From Aestuariivirga sp. (GTDB lineage: Bacteria > Pseudomonadota > Alphaproteobacteria > Rhizobiales > Aestuariivirgaceae), in assembly GCF_020252395.1 (NCBI RefSeq), contig NZ_JADCDB010000020.1, positions 62,001 through 126,000 of the forward strand: DNA of 64,000 nt, read 5' to 3'. This document shows, piece by piece, positions 17,607 to 25,452 of this stretch. The position numbers were made by a program, and so were the translations under genes. The notes below the pieces were generated by a model that made no database searches, was not told the origin of the DNA, and worked only from the letters and a program-made list of their open reading frames with translations. Numbering within the stretch: position 1 is the stretch's first letter; each line of letters starts with the position of its first letter.

Positions 17607-18389
17607 ATGTTCGGCACTGTCGCCAGATTCCAGCAGATCGCGCGCAATATCGACAAGACGCTTGGCACCCTTTCGCAGCGGCCTGAGGTCAAGCGCGAGG
17701 CGGATTACTATCTCTCCAATATCCGCAAGGTGAAGTCGGTGGACGAGTTCCTGCGCAACGACCGTCTCTACCAGTTCGCGATGACGGCCTTCGGGTTGAA
17801 GGACATGATCTACGGCAAGGCCTTCATGCGCAAGGTGCTCGCCGAGGGGGTGGATGGCGCGAAAAGCTTCGCGCTGCAGCTTGCCGACCCGCGTTTCCGC
17901 GACTTCGCCGAGACCTTCAACTTCGCGCGCTATGGCGGCACAGCTACGGCCTTCGAGCGCGCCCAGCAGGGCACGGTCGACCGCTTTCTGCGCATCCAGC
18001 TCGAGGCCGATGCGGGCCAGAACGACGAGGGCGTCAAGCTGGCTCTCTATTTCCAGCGCAAGGCTCCGGATATGAAGAGCGTCTATGGTTTGATGGGCGA
18101 TCCCGCGCTGTATAAGGTGGTGCAGACGGCGCTGGGCCTTCCCACGGCCTATTCCAATACGGACGTTGACAAGCAGGCGGCCTTTATAGGCGCCAAGATC
18201 AGCGTTGATGATTTCAAGGATCCGGTGAAGCTCGACAATTTTCTCACGCGCTTTACCGCACGCTGGCAGGCGGCCAACGGGGTTTCCGGAGAGTCGGTGC
18301 CGCAAGTGGGGCTCGTCCGCCCCACGTTGGCCAGCTTCGACAATTCCCTGCTGCTCAGCATGCAGATGCTCCGGAGCTATGGCCGCTGA
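17607..18389 (+). CDS. DUF1217 flagellar-cluster protein
   Basis: 260 residues from the ATG at 17607, preceded by GGAGGAAAGCCC; an upstream in-frame reading from 17502 lacks such a site. The sequence is soluble and mostly helical (MFGTVARFQQIARNIDKTLG, VKREADYYLSNIRKVKSVDE, FTARWQAANGVSGESVPQ). It corresponds to the DUF1217 family that occurs before flgF in rhizobial flagellar clusters. Its role is not established to my knowledge. The stop overlaps the flgF start (TGATG), so it is co-translated with a rod protein and is likely a motility or export factor. Confidence 0.8.
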   Translation: MFGTVARFQQIARNIDKTLGTLSQRPEVKREADYYLSNIRKVKSVDEFLRNDRLYQFAMTAFGLKDMIYGKAFMRKVLAEGVDGAKSFALQLADPRFRDFAETFNFARYGGTATAFERAQQGTVDRFLRIQLEADAGQNDEGVKLALYFQRKAPDMKSVYGLMGDPALYKVVQTALGLPTAYSNTDVDKQAAFIGAKISVDDFKDPVKLDNFLTRFTARWQAANGVSGESVPQVGLVRPTLASFDNSLLLSMQMLRSYGR

Positions 18390-19117
18390 TGGACATCAAC
18401 ACGCCCGTCGGTCTCTCCGGCCAGATCGCCCTTGCCCGGCGGCTTGAAACCATCGCCAGCAATGTCGCCAATGCCGGTACTGCGGGCTATAAGTCGGAGG
18501 CGGTCACCTTCGCCACGGTGGTGTCGAAGACCCAGCCATTCCAAACCAGCTTCGCCTTCGGCGGCGGCCCGCATGTGGATCTGTCGGGGGGAGGTTTCAA
18601 GCAGACCGGCAATCCCCTCGATGTGGCGGTACGCGGCCAGGGCTTCCTTGCCATTGCCACGCCGCAAGGCACCGCCTACACCCGCGACGGGCGCATGCAG
18701 ATACTGCCCACGGGCGATATCGTCACTCTCGAAGGTCACGCCGTGCTCGACGCCGGCGGAGCGCCGCTCACCGCCGATCCCGAGGGCGGCACGCTGGATA
18801 TCGGAAATGACGGAGCATTGCGGCAGAACGGCCGCACCATAGGCGCCCTTGGGCTGTTCACCCTCGATTTCGCAAAGGGCTACAGCCGCTATGAGAATTC
18901 GGCCTTTATCCCGGCAACGGCCGCGGTACCGGTCGACGACTTCACCCGCGATGGGATCGTGCAAGGCTTCGTGGAAGAATCGAACGTCAATCCGGTGATG
19001 GAGATGACACGGCTGATCGCGGTGCAGCGCGCCTTCGAGGCGATGAGCGCCAGCCTCGATCAGCGTGACCAGGCGCTGCGCGAAACCATCCAGGGCCTCG
19101 GCGCCCGCGGCGGGTGA
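18389..19117 (+). CDS. flgF: FlgF, proximal rod protein
   Basis: 242 residues. The N-terminal rod motif is ARRLETIASNVANAGTAGYK and the internal FlgF/G part has GNPLDVAVRGQGFLAIATP. The C-terminal motif is GFVEESNVNPVMEMTRLIAV-QRAFEAM. It forms the proximal rod with FlgB and FlgC. The rod genes are thus split: flgBC, fliE and flgG lie on the opposite strand about 6 kb away. It overlaps the upstream DUF1217 gene and the downstream fliI gene. Confidence 0.97.
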   Translation: MDINTPVGLSGQIALARRLETIASNVANAGTAGYKSEAVTFATVVSKTQPFQTSFAFGGGPHVDLSGGGFKQTGNPLDVAVRGQGFLAIATPQGTAYTRDGRMQILPTGDIVTLEGHAVLDAGGAPLTADPEGGTLDIGNDGALRQNGRTIGALGLFTLDFAKGYSRYENSAFIPATAAVPVDDFTRDGIVQGFVEESNVNPVMEMTRLIAVQRAFEAMSASLDQRDQALRETIQGLGARGG

Positions 19118-20466
19118 GCATGACTGCCACAGGTCCTCAGCTTCCGCTGCAGGCGCTTGCGCGGCGCGTCCGCGCTGCCGCGCAGGACTTGCCCTTTGCG
19201 CGGCCGGTGGGCGATGTGCGCGCCCTGGGACCTTCGGCCGTCGATGTTGGCGGGCTGTCGCGCAGCCTGCAGCTCGCCTCGCTTGTGGAGATAGGGACGG
19301 CGCGTGGCGCGGTGCTGGCGGAGGTGATCCGCCTCGACCATGACGTGGCGCAGTGCAAGCCCTATGACCAGCGCGCCCCCGTGGCGCTCAGCGATCCCGT
19401 GCATCCCCGCGGCGAACTTCTCTATTATCCGCATCGAAGCTGGCGCGGCCGCATCATCGATGCGCTGGCACGGCCCGCCGATGGCGGGGAAGCCTTGGTG
19501 CGGGGCGAGCGCGCCGTGCGGCTGGCATCCGCACCTCCCGCGGCCATGTCGCGCCAGATCGTGTCGAAGGGGTTCAGCACTGGGGTGCGGGTGCTCGATG
19601 CCTTCACGCCCCTCTGCCTCGGCCAGCGGCTCGGCGTCTTCGCGGGATCGGGTGTCGGCAAGTCCACCTTGCTGTCGATGATCGCGCGGGCCTCCGCCTT
19701 CGACAGCGTGATCGTGTCGCTGGTGGGCGAGCGCGGCCGCGAGGTGAGAGAATTCGTCGAGCACACGCTGGGTGCGGCAGCGCAGACGGCGGTTACGATC
19801 CTCGCCACCGGTGACGAGAGTGCTATGATGCGCCGCCTTGCCCCGCAGCTGGCGACCGCACTTGCCGAACACTTCCGCGACCTCGGGCAGAATGTGCTCC
19901 TGATCATGGACTCGGTCACGCGCTATGCTCATGCCTGCCGCGAGGTGGCGCTGGCGGCGGGAGAGCCCCCGGTAGCCCGGGGATATCCGCCATCCGTCTT
20001 CAGCGATCTCCCGCAGCTTCTCGAACGCGCCGGCCCTGGCGTTGAGGGTCAGGGCACCATCACCGGCATCTATGCGGTGCTCGTCGATGGCGACGATCAC
20101 AATGACCCAGTGGCCGACACGGTGCGCGGCACGCTCGACGGGCATATCGTGCTGGATCGTGCCATTGCCGAGCAGGGCCGCTATCCGGCGGTCAATCTGC
20201 TGTCGTCGCTGTCGCGGCTTGCGCAGCGGGTGTGGACCGCCGACCAGGCCAGGGTGGTGCAGGAACTGAAGCGCCTCGCCGCCCGCTTCGAGGACACACG
20301 CGACCTGCGGGCCATGGGCGGCCATGTGCCGGGGGCCGATGCGGAACTCGACCGCGCGGTGGAACTCGTCCCGAAGCTTTACAGGGTGCTGAGCCAGCTG
20401 GCCGCGGACCCGCCATCGGCCGATCCGTTCCGCGACATCGCGGTTGCCCTGTCAGGCGGCCTCTGA
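19114..20466 (+). CDS. fliI: FliI, flagellar export ATPase
   Basis: 450 residues if translation starts at the GTG (19114) overlapping the flgF stop; an ATG two codons later (19120) is also possible. Walker A is [11 protein letters not shown], Walker B region [14 protein letters not shown], followed by [20 protein letters not shown], the FliI/F1-beta family signature. It energises type III export with FliH. The 3' end overlaps the 3' end of the convergent ftcR gene by 15 bp, so there is no room for a separate terminator. Confidence 0.98.
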   Translation: MSMTATGPQLPLQALARRVRAAAQDLPFARPVGDVRALGPSAVDVGGLSRSLQLASLVEIGTARGAVLAEVIRLDHDVAQCKPYDQRAPVALSDPVHPRGELLYYPHRSWRGRIIDALARPADGGEALVRGERAVRLASAPPAAMSRQIVSKGFSTGVRVLDAFTPLCLGQRLGVFAGSGVGKSTLLSMIARASAFDSVIVSLVGERGREVREFVEHTLGAAAQTAVTILATGDESAMMRRLAPQLATALAEHFRDLGQNVLLIMDSVTRYAHACREVALAAGEPPVARGYPPSVFSDLPQLLERAGPGVEGQGTITGIYAVLVDGDDHNDPVADTVRGTLDGHIVLDRAIAEQGRYPAVNLLSSLSRLAQRVWTADQARVVQELKRLAARFEDTRDLRAMGGHVPGADAELDRAVELVPKLYRVLSQLAADPPSADPFRDIAVALSGGL

Positions 20467-21147
20467 GGCGGCCTGCTCGCGGCTCAGCAGCTGATAGCCA
20501 AGATAGCGCTTGGTGTCGATCGGGTCGTAGCCCAGCATGCTGCGCAGCTTCTTACGCAGCTTGCTGATGTGGCTTTCCACCACGCTCTCCTCCACCTCTT
20601 CGTCGAACAGGCCGTAGACCGCATTGAAAATCTGGTTGCGGCTCACGCGCCGGTTCCGGTTGGCGGCGAGGTACTCGAGGATGCGCCGCTCGCGCCGTGG
20701 CAGCACCAGGGTGCGCCCGGCCACCTCCGGGTCGCGCCCGTCGTTGAACACGCGCAGGTCGCCAAGGTCGGTGGCCTTGCTTGCGGGCGTGTTGCGGCGC
20801 CGGATGGCGCTGATGCGGGCAATGATCTCGCGGGCATGCACGGGCTTGCGCACCACGTCATCTGCCCCGGCGGCGAAGAGCTTGAGCGTCGATTCGAGGC
20901 CCGTCGAATCATTGAGCGCAATCGCCGGCGCCTCGGACCGAGTCTTGATCGCCCGGGTCAACATCTCGCGCTGCAGGAAATCGCCAAGGATGAAGGCTTC
21001 GACGGCGGCGAGGTCGGGGCCACTGGTGGAGTGAAACCAGTTGGCGAAATCCGTGGGGGTGAAGCTCGCGGCGGAAACACCCTCCCGGCCGAAGCTGCTG
21101 CGATAGGCGTCTGTCACCTCGGTGCGGTCGTCCACGAGAATGATCAT
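20452..21147 (-). CDS. ftcR: FtcR/Rem-type orphan response regulator, flagellar activator
   Basis: 231 residues from the ATG at 21147 ([20 protein letters not shown]); the frame continues upstream to 21234 without supporting signals. A receiver-like domain (1-115) is followed by an OmpR-type winged helix (about 130-220; [29 protein letters not shown]). It corresponds to FtcR of Brucella and Rem of Sinorhizobium, which activate flagellar genes. The acidic pair Asp6/Asp7 is present, but the usual phosphorylated Asp position appears to be Glu50 ([10 protein letters not shown]), so it may act without phosphorylation. No histidine kinase is nearby. Confidence 0.9.
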   Translation of the reverse strand: MIILVDDRTEVTDAYRSSFGREGVSAASFTPTDFANWFHSTSGPDLAAVEAFILGDFLQREMLTRAIKTRSEAPAIALNDSTGLESTLKLFAAGADDVVRKPVHAREIIARISAIRRRNTPASKATDLGDLRVFNDGRDPEVAGRTLVLPRRERRILEYLAANRNRRVSRNQIFNAVYGLFDEEVEESVVESHISKLRKKLRSMLGYDPIDTKRYLGYQLLSREQAASEAA

Positions 21148-21245
21148 GGTGGCAATCTGCTTTCCCTGTTGGCGAGCCCGGCGAAAGGACTCACGCGGTT
21201 GACAGTGCCAGTTTCGAGAATAGCCCGTTAACATTTAGTTAAAAT

Positions 21246-21274
21246 ATATTAATATCATGCATTTACACTTCCAA
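21246..21274 (-). promoter_or_regulatory. Candidate ftcR promoter
   Basis: Read on the minus strand: TTGGAA (21274-21269), a 17-base spacer, and TAATAT (21251-21246), about 100 bases before the ftcR start. The -35 box lies inside a perfect inverted repeat CTTCCA-AGA-TGGAAG (21268-21282), which could be an operator. The assignment is by pattern only. Confidence 0.5.
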
Positions 21275-21432
21275 GATGGAAGTATTTATGGCTCAAATAC
21301 CGTGAATTGGAATCGTATTTCCATTTAATATATCTAATTCTACTTGGTGTATTTCAAGGCTTCAAGTAAAGAAAAGGAGGACGTTTATCTTGTGTACACA
21401 TGGCAAAGGTGTGAATTAGCCATCATACACTC

Positions 21433-21461
21433 TTGACGCGAGATTCTTTGGGTGTTTAAAG
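21433..21461 (+). promoter_or_regulatory. Candidate promoter of the MerR-family gene
   Basis: TTGACG (21433-21438), a 17-base spacer, and TTAAAG (21456-21461) lie about 45 bases before the start codon at 21505. The -10 match is partial. The spacer shows no obvious dyad, unlike typical MerR-activated promoters with long spacers. Confidence 0.45.
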
Positions 21462-21504
21462 TTGCACATTGGTGAATTCTTCAACTTTCAGGAGATTAGA
21501 GGCC

Positions 21505-21918
21505 ATGGACAATCAGATCGACGACGGCACGGCGATGTCATCAGGAGGCAGTTTTCTCCCCCAGGATGGATTTCTGTTCATTGGGGAATTGGCCAAGCTC
21601 ACCGGCACGGATCCCAAGACGATCCGCTTCTATGAGCGGGTTGAACTCATCTCGCCGCCCCGCCATGGCCGCTTCCGCACCTATCTGGCAAGCGATGTGC
21701 GCCGGCTGAAGAATATCCTCACGCTCCGCCGCCTGGGCGTGCCGATCGCTCAGATCCGCGAGATCCTGGACATGCTCACGCCGGAGGAAGACGTGCTGTC
21801 GAGCGAGAAGGCCGTACGCCACCTCAAGCAGCATCTCGATCTGCTCAAGAACCGCCAGGACGAACTGAAACTGCAGATCGAAAAGACCCACAGTGCTCTC
21901 GAAAGTCTCGTTGCCTAA
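21505..21918 (+). CDS. MerR-family transcriptional regulator
   Basis: 137 residues from the ATG at 21505, with AGAGG five bases upstream. The N-terminal winged helix is FIGELAKLTGTDPKTIRFYE followed by RVELISPPRHGRFRTYLASD, then the helical RRLGVPIAQIREIL and a C-terminal coiled coil (VRHLKQHLDLLKNRQDELKL). There are no cysteines in the effector region, so a metal-sensing role of the MerR/CueR kind is unlikely. It lies beside ftcR, divergent from it, in AT-rich DNA; control of motility genes is possible but unproven. Its ligand and targets cannot be read from sequence. Confidence 0.9.
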   Translation: MDNQIDDGTAMSSGGSFLPQDGFLFIGELAKLTGTDPKTIRFYERVELISPPRHGRFRTYLASDVRRLKNILTLRRLGVPIAQIREILDMLTPEEDVLSSEKAVRHLKQHLDLLKNRQDELKLQIEKTHSALESLVA

Positions 21919-21963
21919 AGCATCGCGTGAGCGAGTGGAATCGCTTGAGGTGCAAGAAATGCT
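21919..21963. repeat. Imperfect palindromic intergenic element
   Basis: Immediately after the MerR gene stop: AGCAT (21919-21923) and ATGCT (21959-21963) form outer arms, and AGCGA (21930-21934) and TCGCT (21941-21945) inner arms around GTGGAA. The AGCAT...GGAATCGCTT...AATGCT layout recalls short intergenic palindromes common in Hyphomicrobiales. It separates two convergent genes and could help terminate both. There is no T run. Confidence 0.4.
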
Positions 21964-22021
21964 CCAGATTCAGGAGCAACTCTCCGCCCTCAGGTACAAA
22001 CGCACTTGAGGACCCGCTGCG

Positions 22022-23314
22022 CTAGACGATGCCGGCGGACGTGCCCTCGAACGGTGGCCGCTCCTTCGTCTTCTCCGCGCGATAACCGCTCGACCGGTAG
22101 AGGCCGAGCGGGTCGATGGCGCCGCCCTTGCGCCGGCGCGCTTCGGCGAGGATGGGCGACACGTCGGTGATGAAGGCCTGCTTGAGAATGCGGTGGCCCA
22201 GCATCACGTCGCTCCCGTTCTGAGCCGCTTCCAGCAGTTCGCGGTCGACCAGCGAGGCCTGAACGAAGGCACGCTGGATTTCAATGGCCGAAGCCATCAG
22301 GCTTTCGATCGGGTCCGTCACGTTATGCGACTGGTCGATCATGTAGGCAGGTGAAAAGCCTTCCGCCTGGCGCATCTCCGCGTCGACGAGCTCATTGAAC
22401 ACCAGGAAGAGCCGGAATGGATCGACCGAACCCGAATCGAGGTCGTCATCGCCGTACTTCGAATCATTGAAGTGGAAGCCCGCGAGCTTCCGTGCGCGAA
22501 TCAGCCGCGCCACGATCTGCTCGATGTTGGTGTTGGGCGCGTGGTGCCCGAGATCGACCAGGCAGCGTGCCTTCGGCCCCAGTTCGAGGGCGGCCATGAA
22601 ACTCGAGCCCCAGTCGGAAATCACCGTCGCGTAGAAGGCAGGCTCATAAAGCTTGTGTTCAAGGAAGACGAGCCAGTCCTTCGGCAGCGCGTCATAAATG
22701 ATTCGCAGCGACGCCATGTACCGGTCGAAGGCGGCATTGAGGTTGGACTGGCCAGGGAAGTTCGAGCCGTCGGCGATCCATACCGTAAGTGCCGTCGATC
22801 CGAGCTGCCTGCCGATCTCGATGCATTCGAGATTGTGCTCCACAGCTTGCTTGCGCGTCGCGCCGTCCGCATGAGTGAGCGAACCGAATTTATAGGACAG
22901 CCTCTGGCCGCGCTGATCTTGGAAAGTGTTCGAATTGACCGCATCGAAACCCAGCTCGTGACTCGCCGCCTCCTGCCGCAGCCCATTATAGTCGTTCACC
23001 TTGTCCCATGGAAAATGCGGTGACACATTGGGGGTCACGCGCGTCAGCTGGTTGATGACCCCGCAGTCCTCCAGCTTGTCGTGGATGTTCCGGGGCTCGC
23101 CGGGGCCTGGAAACCGGGCGAACCGCGTTCCTCCAGTGCCCACTCCCCAGGTGGGAACGGCGACGGCATAGGCCATGGCGCGCTCCGTCATCGCCTCAAT
23201 CGAGATGCCACGCCGCGCCAACTGGCGTCCGAGGGCGTCATAGTCCTCTGCAAGCGCTGGCGTGTGACGGGCATTCTCGGTGGCAATGAAATCGGCCAGG
23301 ATCGCAAAGCTCAT
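22022..23314 (-). CDS. rhaI: L-rhamnose isomerase (Rhizobium/Pseudomonas type)
   Basis: 430 residues from ATG 23314 (MSFAILADFIATENARHTPA), four bases after the rhaD stop; an extension to 23350 overlaps rhaD. It interconverts L-rhamnose and L-rhamnulose with divalent metals. The xylose-isomerase-like barrel is recognisable from KLEDCGVINQLTRVTPNVSP, WLVFLEHKLYEPAFYATVIS, CLVDLGHHAPNTNIEQIV and GFHFNDSKYGDDDLDSGSVD, which supply the metal-binding Glu/Asp/His residues. Length and sequence fit the non-enteric isomerase type rather than E. coli RhaA. It is the last gene of the rhamnose operon. Confidence 0.95.
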   Translation of the reverse strand: MSFAILADFIATENARHTPALAEDYDALGRQLARRGISIEAMTERAMAYAVAVPTWGVGTGGTRFARFPGPGEPRNIHDKLEDCGVINQLTRVTPNVSPHFPWDKVNDYNGLRQEAASHELGFDAVNSNTFQDQRGQRLSYKFGSLTHADGATRKQAVEHNLECIEIGRQLGSTALTVWIADGSNFPGQSNLNAAFDRYMASLRIIYDALPKDWLVFLEHKLYEPAFYATVISDWGSSFMAALELGPKARCLVDLGHHAPNTNIEQIVARLIRARKLAGFHFNDSKYGDDDLDSGSVDPFRLFLVFNELVDAEMRQAEGFSPAYMIDQSHNVTDPIESLMASAIEIQRAFVQASLVDRELLEAAQNGSDVMLGHRILKQAFITDVSPILAEARRRKGGAIDPLGLYRSSGYRAEKTKERPPFEGTSAGIV

Positions 23315-23318
23315 CGAA

Positions 23319-25388
23319 TCACCTTGTGAAGGATGCCGCATTCCCGGCATCGACGTTCAGGAAATTACCGGTGGACTTGTTGGACAGGTCGGAGGCGAAG
23401 AAGTAGACGCCCTCCGCGATGTCCTCGGGGTAGACGGACCGCTGCAGCAGCGAGCGCTTGCGGTAATGCTCCTCAAGCTCGTCCTCCGAAATCCTGAGCG
23501 AGGCCGCGCGCTGCTCGCGCCACGGCCCCTGCCAGATCTTGGAGCCGCGCAACACGGCATCAGGGTTCACGACGTTGACGCGAATGCCATGCGGTGCACC
23601 CTCCAGAGCCATGCAGCGGGCAAGATGGAGCTCCCCGGCCTTCACGGCACAGTAGGCGGATGCGCCGGGCGATGCTGCTACGGCATTCTTGGAACAGATG
23701 AACACCATTGAGCCACCGAGGTTCTGCCGCTTCAGCAGGCGATAGCCCTCCCGGCCGACGAGGAAGTAGCCAGCTCCCATCACCGCCTGGTTCTTGTTCC
23801 AGAGATCGAGGGTCGTGTCCTCCACCAGTGCCGCGATGGTGATGCCGGCATTGTTCACCACAATATCGACGCCGCCGAAGGCCAGCGCTGTCTCGTCCAT
23901 GGCCTTTACCACGGCCTCTTCGGAAGTCACATCCATCCTCACGCCGCGGACATTGTCCTTGCCATACGTCTTGGCGAAGCCGCCCGTCACCTCGTCGAGA
24001 GAAGCCTGGTCGATGTCGGCCAGCACCACGCAGGCGCCTTCCGCCAGCATCTTGGCGGCAATGGCGGAGCCGATGCCGCCGGCGCCACCGGTGATGAAGG
24101 CCACGCGGCCGGCGAGCCTCTTCGGCTTCGGCATGCGGGCGAGCTTCGCCTCCTCCAGCAGCCAGTACTCGATGTTGAAGGCCTCCTGCTCGGGCAGGCC
24201 TTTGTAGGCCGAGACTCCGGAGGCGCCGCGCATCACGTTGATGGCATTGACATAAAACTCCGCCGCAATCCGCGCCGTCGCCTTGTCCTTGGCGAAGGAC
24301 AGCATGCCGGCGCGCGGCACCAGGTAGATCACCGCATTGGGGTCGCGGATCGCCGGCGAGTTGGCGTGCTTGCACCGTTCGTAATAAGCCGCGTAGCCGG
24401 CGCGGTAGCCCCCGATCAGCCTGTCGAGCGCCGCGCCATCCGCATCGTGCGGAACGATCAGCGGCCGGATCTTGGTGCGGAGGAAATGGTCGGGGCAGGA
24501 GGTGCCGAGCGGGGCGAGCGTCTCCAGCATGTTTGAGTTCACGAACTCCAGCACTTCCGGAGAATCGACGAAATGACCGATCTTGCGCTCATGCTTCGAG
24601 ATGCGGCCGCGAATCTCCGGCAGCAGGCGCAGCGCCACGGCGCGGCGATCGGCCTCCGGCAGGGCTTCGACCCTTGCACCCTTGAAGGCGGGCTTCGCCG
24701 TGTTACGGTCGAGCCAGACGGCAGCCTTGTTGATGATGCGCAGCGTGGTGTCATAGCACTCCTTCGCCGTGTGCCCCCAGGTGAACAGGCCGTGGCTGCC
24801 GAGCACGACACCAACATACTGCGGGTTCTTGCTTGCCATCTCGCCCAGCTTGATCCCTAAGTCGATGCCGGGGCGCTGCCAGGGCAGGTAGCCCATCTCA
24901 TCGCCGAAGATCTCCTTCGTCAGCCTTTCGGAGTCTTCGGAGGCCGCGATGGCGATGATCGCGTCGGAATGGACGTGATCGACGTGCAGGTAGGGCACAT
25001 AGCCGTGCAGGCAGGTATCGATCGAGGGGGCGCGCGGGTTGAGGTCGAAGGTGCAGTGATTGAGGGCGTGCACCATCGCGTCTTCCTGTTCGAGGCTCTT
25101 GTAAAGGCCCTTCAGGCTCTCGAGCTTGTTCATGTAGAGGGTGGCGAAGCCGTCGAGCTTCATCGAGCCGATGTCGCCGCCGGAACCCTTGACCCACAGC
25201 ACGGTTGTGGCCTCGCCGGTCAGCGGGTCCTTGGCCGCGATCTTAGCGGATGTGTTGCCGCCGCCGAAATTGGTGATGCGCAAATCCGCGCCCAGGAGGT
25301 TGGAGCGATAGAGGAGGAGGCCCGGCTCGTCCAGACTGGCGGCCTTGGCATCATCCCACAGCGACGGGACGGTGGCGGAATTGCTCAT
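23319..25388 (-). CDS. rhaD: Bifunctional rhamnulose-1-phosphate aldolase / short-chain dehydrogenase
   Basis: 689 residues from ATG 25388; a TTG six codons upstream is less likely. Two fused parts: an N-terminal class II aldolase domain (about 1-400), with zinc-binding histidines in VPYLHVDHVHSDAI and VVLGSHGLFTWG, and a C-terminal SDR (about 425-689), with NAD motif FITGGAGGIGSAIA and catalytic SAYCAVKAG (Tyr-x3-Lys). The aldolase splits L-rhamnulose-1-phosphate to dihydroxyacetone phosphate and L-lactaldehyde; the dehydrogenase half is thought to oxidise lactaldehyde. The fusion is typical of rhizobial rhaD. A GC-rich hairpin lies just upstream, between it and rhaS. Confidence 0.95.
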   Translation of the reverse strand: MSNSATVPSLWDDAKAASLDEPGLLLYRSNLLGADLRITNFGGGNTSAKIAAKDPLTGEATTVLWVKGSGGDIGSMKLDGFATLYMNKLESLKGLYKSLEQEDAMVHALNHCTFDLNPRAPSIDTCLHGYVPYLHVDHVHSDAIIAIAASEDSERLTKEIFGDEMGYLPWQRPGIDLGIKLGEMASKNPQYVGVVLGSHGLFTWGHTAKECYDTTLRIINKAAVWLDRNTAKPAFKGARVEALPEADRRAVALRLLPEIRGRISKHERKIGHFVDSPEVLEFVNSNMLETLAPLGTSCPDHFLRTKIRPLIVPHDADGAALDRLIGGYRAGYAAYYERCKHANSPAIRDPNAVIYLVPRAGMLSFAKDKATARIAAEFYVNAINVMRGASGVSAYKGLPEQEAFNIEYWLLEEAKLARMPKPKRLAGRVAFITGGAGGIGSAIAAKMLAEGACVVLADIDQASLDEVTGGFAKTYGKDNVRGVRMDVTSEEAVVKAMDETALAFGGVDIVVNNAGITIAALVEDTTLDLWNKNQAVMGAGYFLVGREGYRLLKRQNLGGSMVFICSKNAVAASPGASAYCAVKAGELHLARCMALEGAPHGIRVNVVNPDAVLRGSKIWQGPWREQRAASLRISEDELEEHYRKRSLLQRSVYPEDIAEGVYFFASDLSNKSTGNFLNVDAGNAASFTR

Positions 25389-25417
25389 GTGACTCTCACT
25401 TGTCAAAGGAGGTAGAA

Positions 25418-25440
25418 CGCGCCGGGGCGAACCCGGCGCG
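25418..25440 (-). other. Intercistronic stem-loop after the rhamnose-binding-protein gene
   Basis: A perfect 9-bp inverted repeat (CGCGCCGGG at 25418-25426, CCCGGCGCG at 25432-25440) with a five-base loop lies between the rhaS stop and the rhaD start. There is no T tract after it on the transcribed strand, so it is better read as a transcript-stabilising or partial-attenuation hairpin than as a full terminator. It would keep binding-protein mRNA in excess. Confidence 0.7.
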
Positions 25441-25452
25441 CTCAGGGTGGGA

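Larger units (their letters stand above)
21148..21504. other. AT-rich intergenic region between ftcR and the MerR gene
   Basis: This 357-bp gap is the longest gene-free stretch in the window and is visibly much richer in A/T than its surroundings, especially 21230-21480. It holds the palindrome CTTCCA-AGA-TGGAAG (21268-21282), a second inverted pair TGGAA-N6-TTCCA (21308-21323), a perfect 10-bp palindrome TGTGTACACA (21391-21400), candidate promoters for both flanking genes, and a strong AAAAGGAGG ribosome-site-like sequence (21372-21380) that leads only to a 9-codon frame from TTG 21390. No longer coding frame was found. Confidence 0.6.

Noticed and set aside
18149-18361. Antisense frames within the DUF1217 gene as small genes
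   Set aside because: No ribosome site or recognisable motif; the plus-strand gene has a strong ribosome site and coupled start/stop.
20450-20475. Direct repeat AGGCGGCCT at the overlapping fliI and ftcR ends as a bidirectional terminator
   Set aside because: The possible GCCTC-T-GAGGC stem has a one-base loop and no T tract; it is mainly Ala codons at two convergent gene ends.
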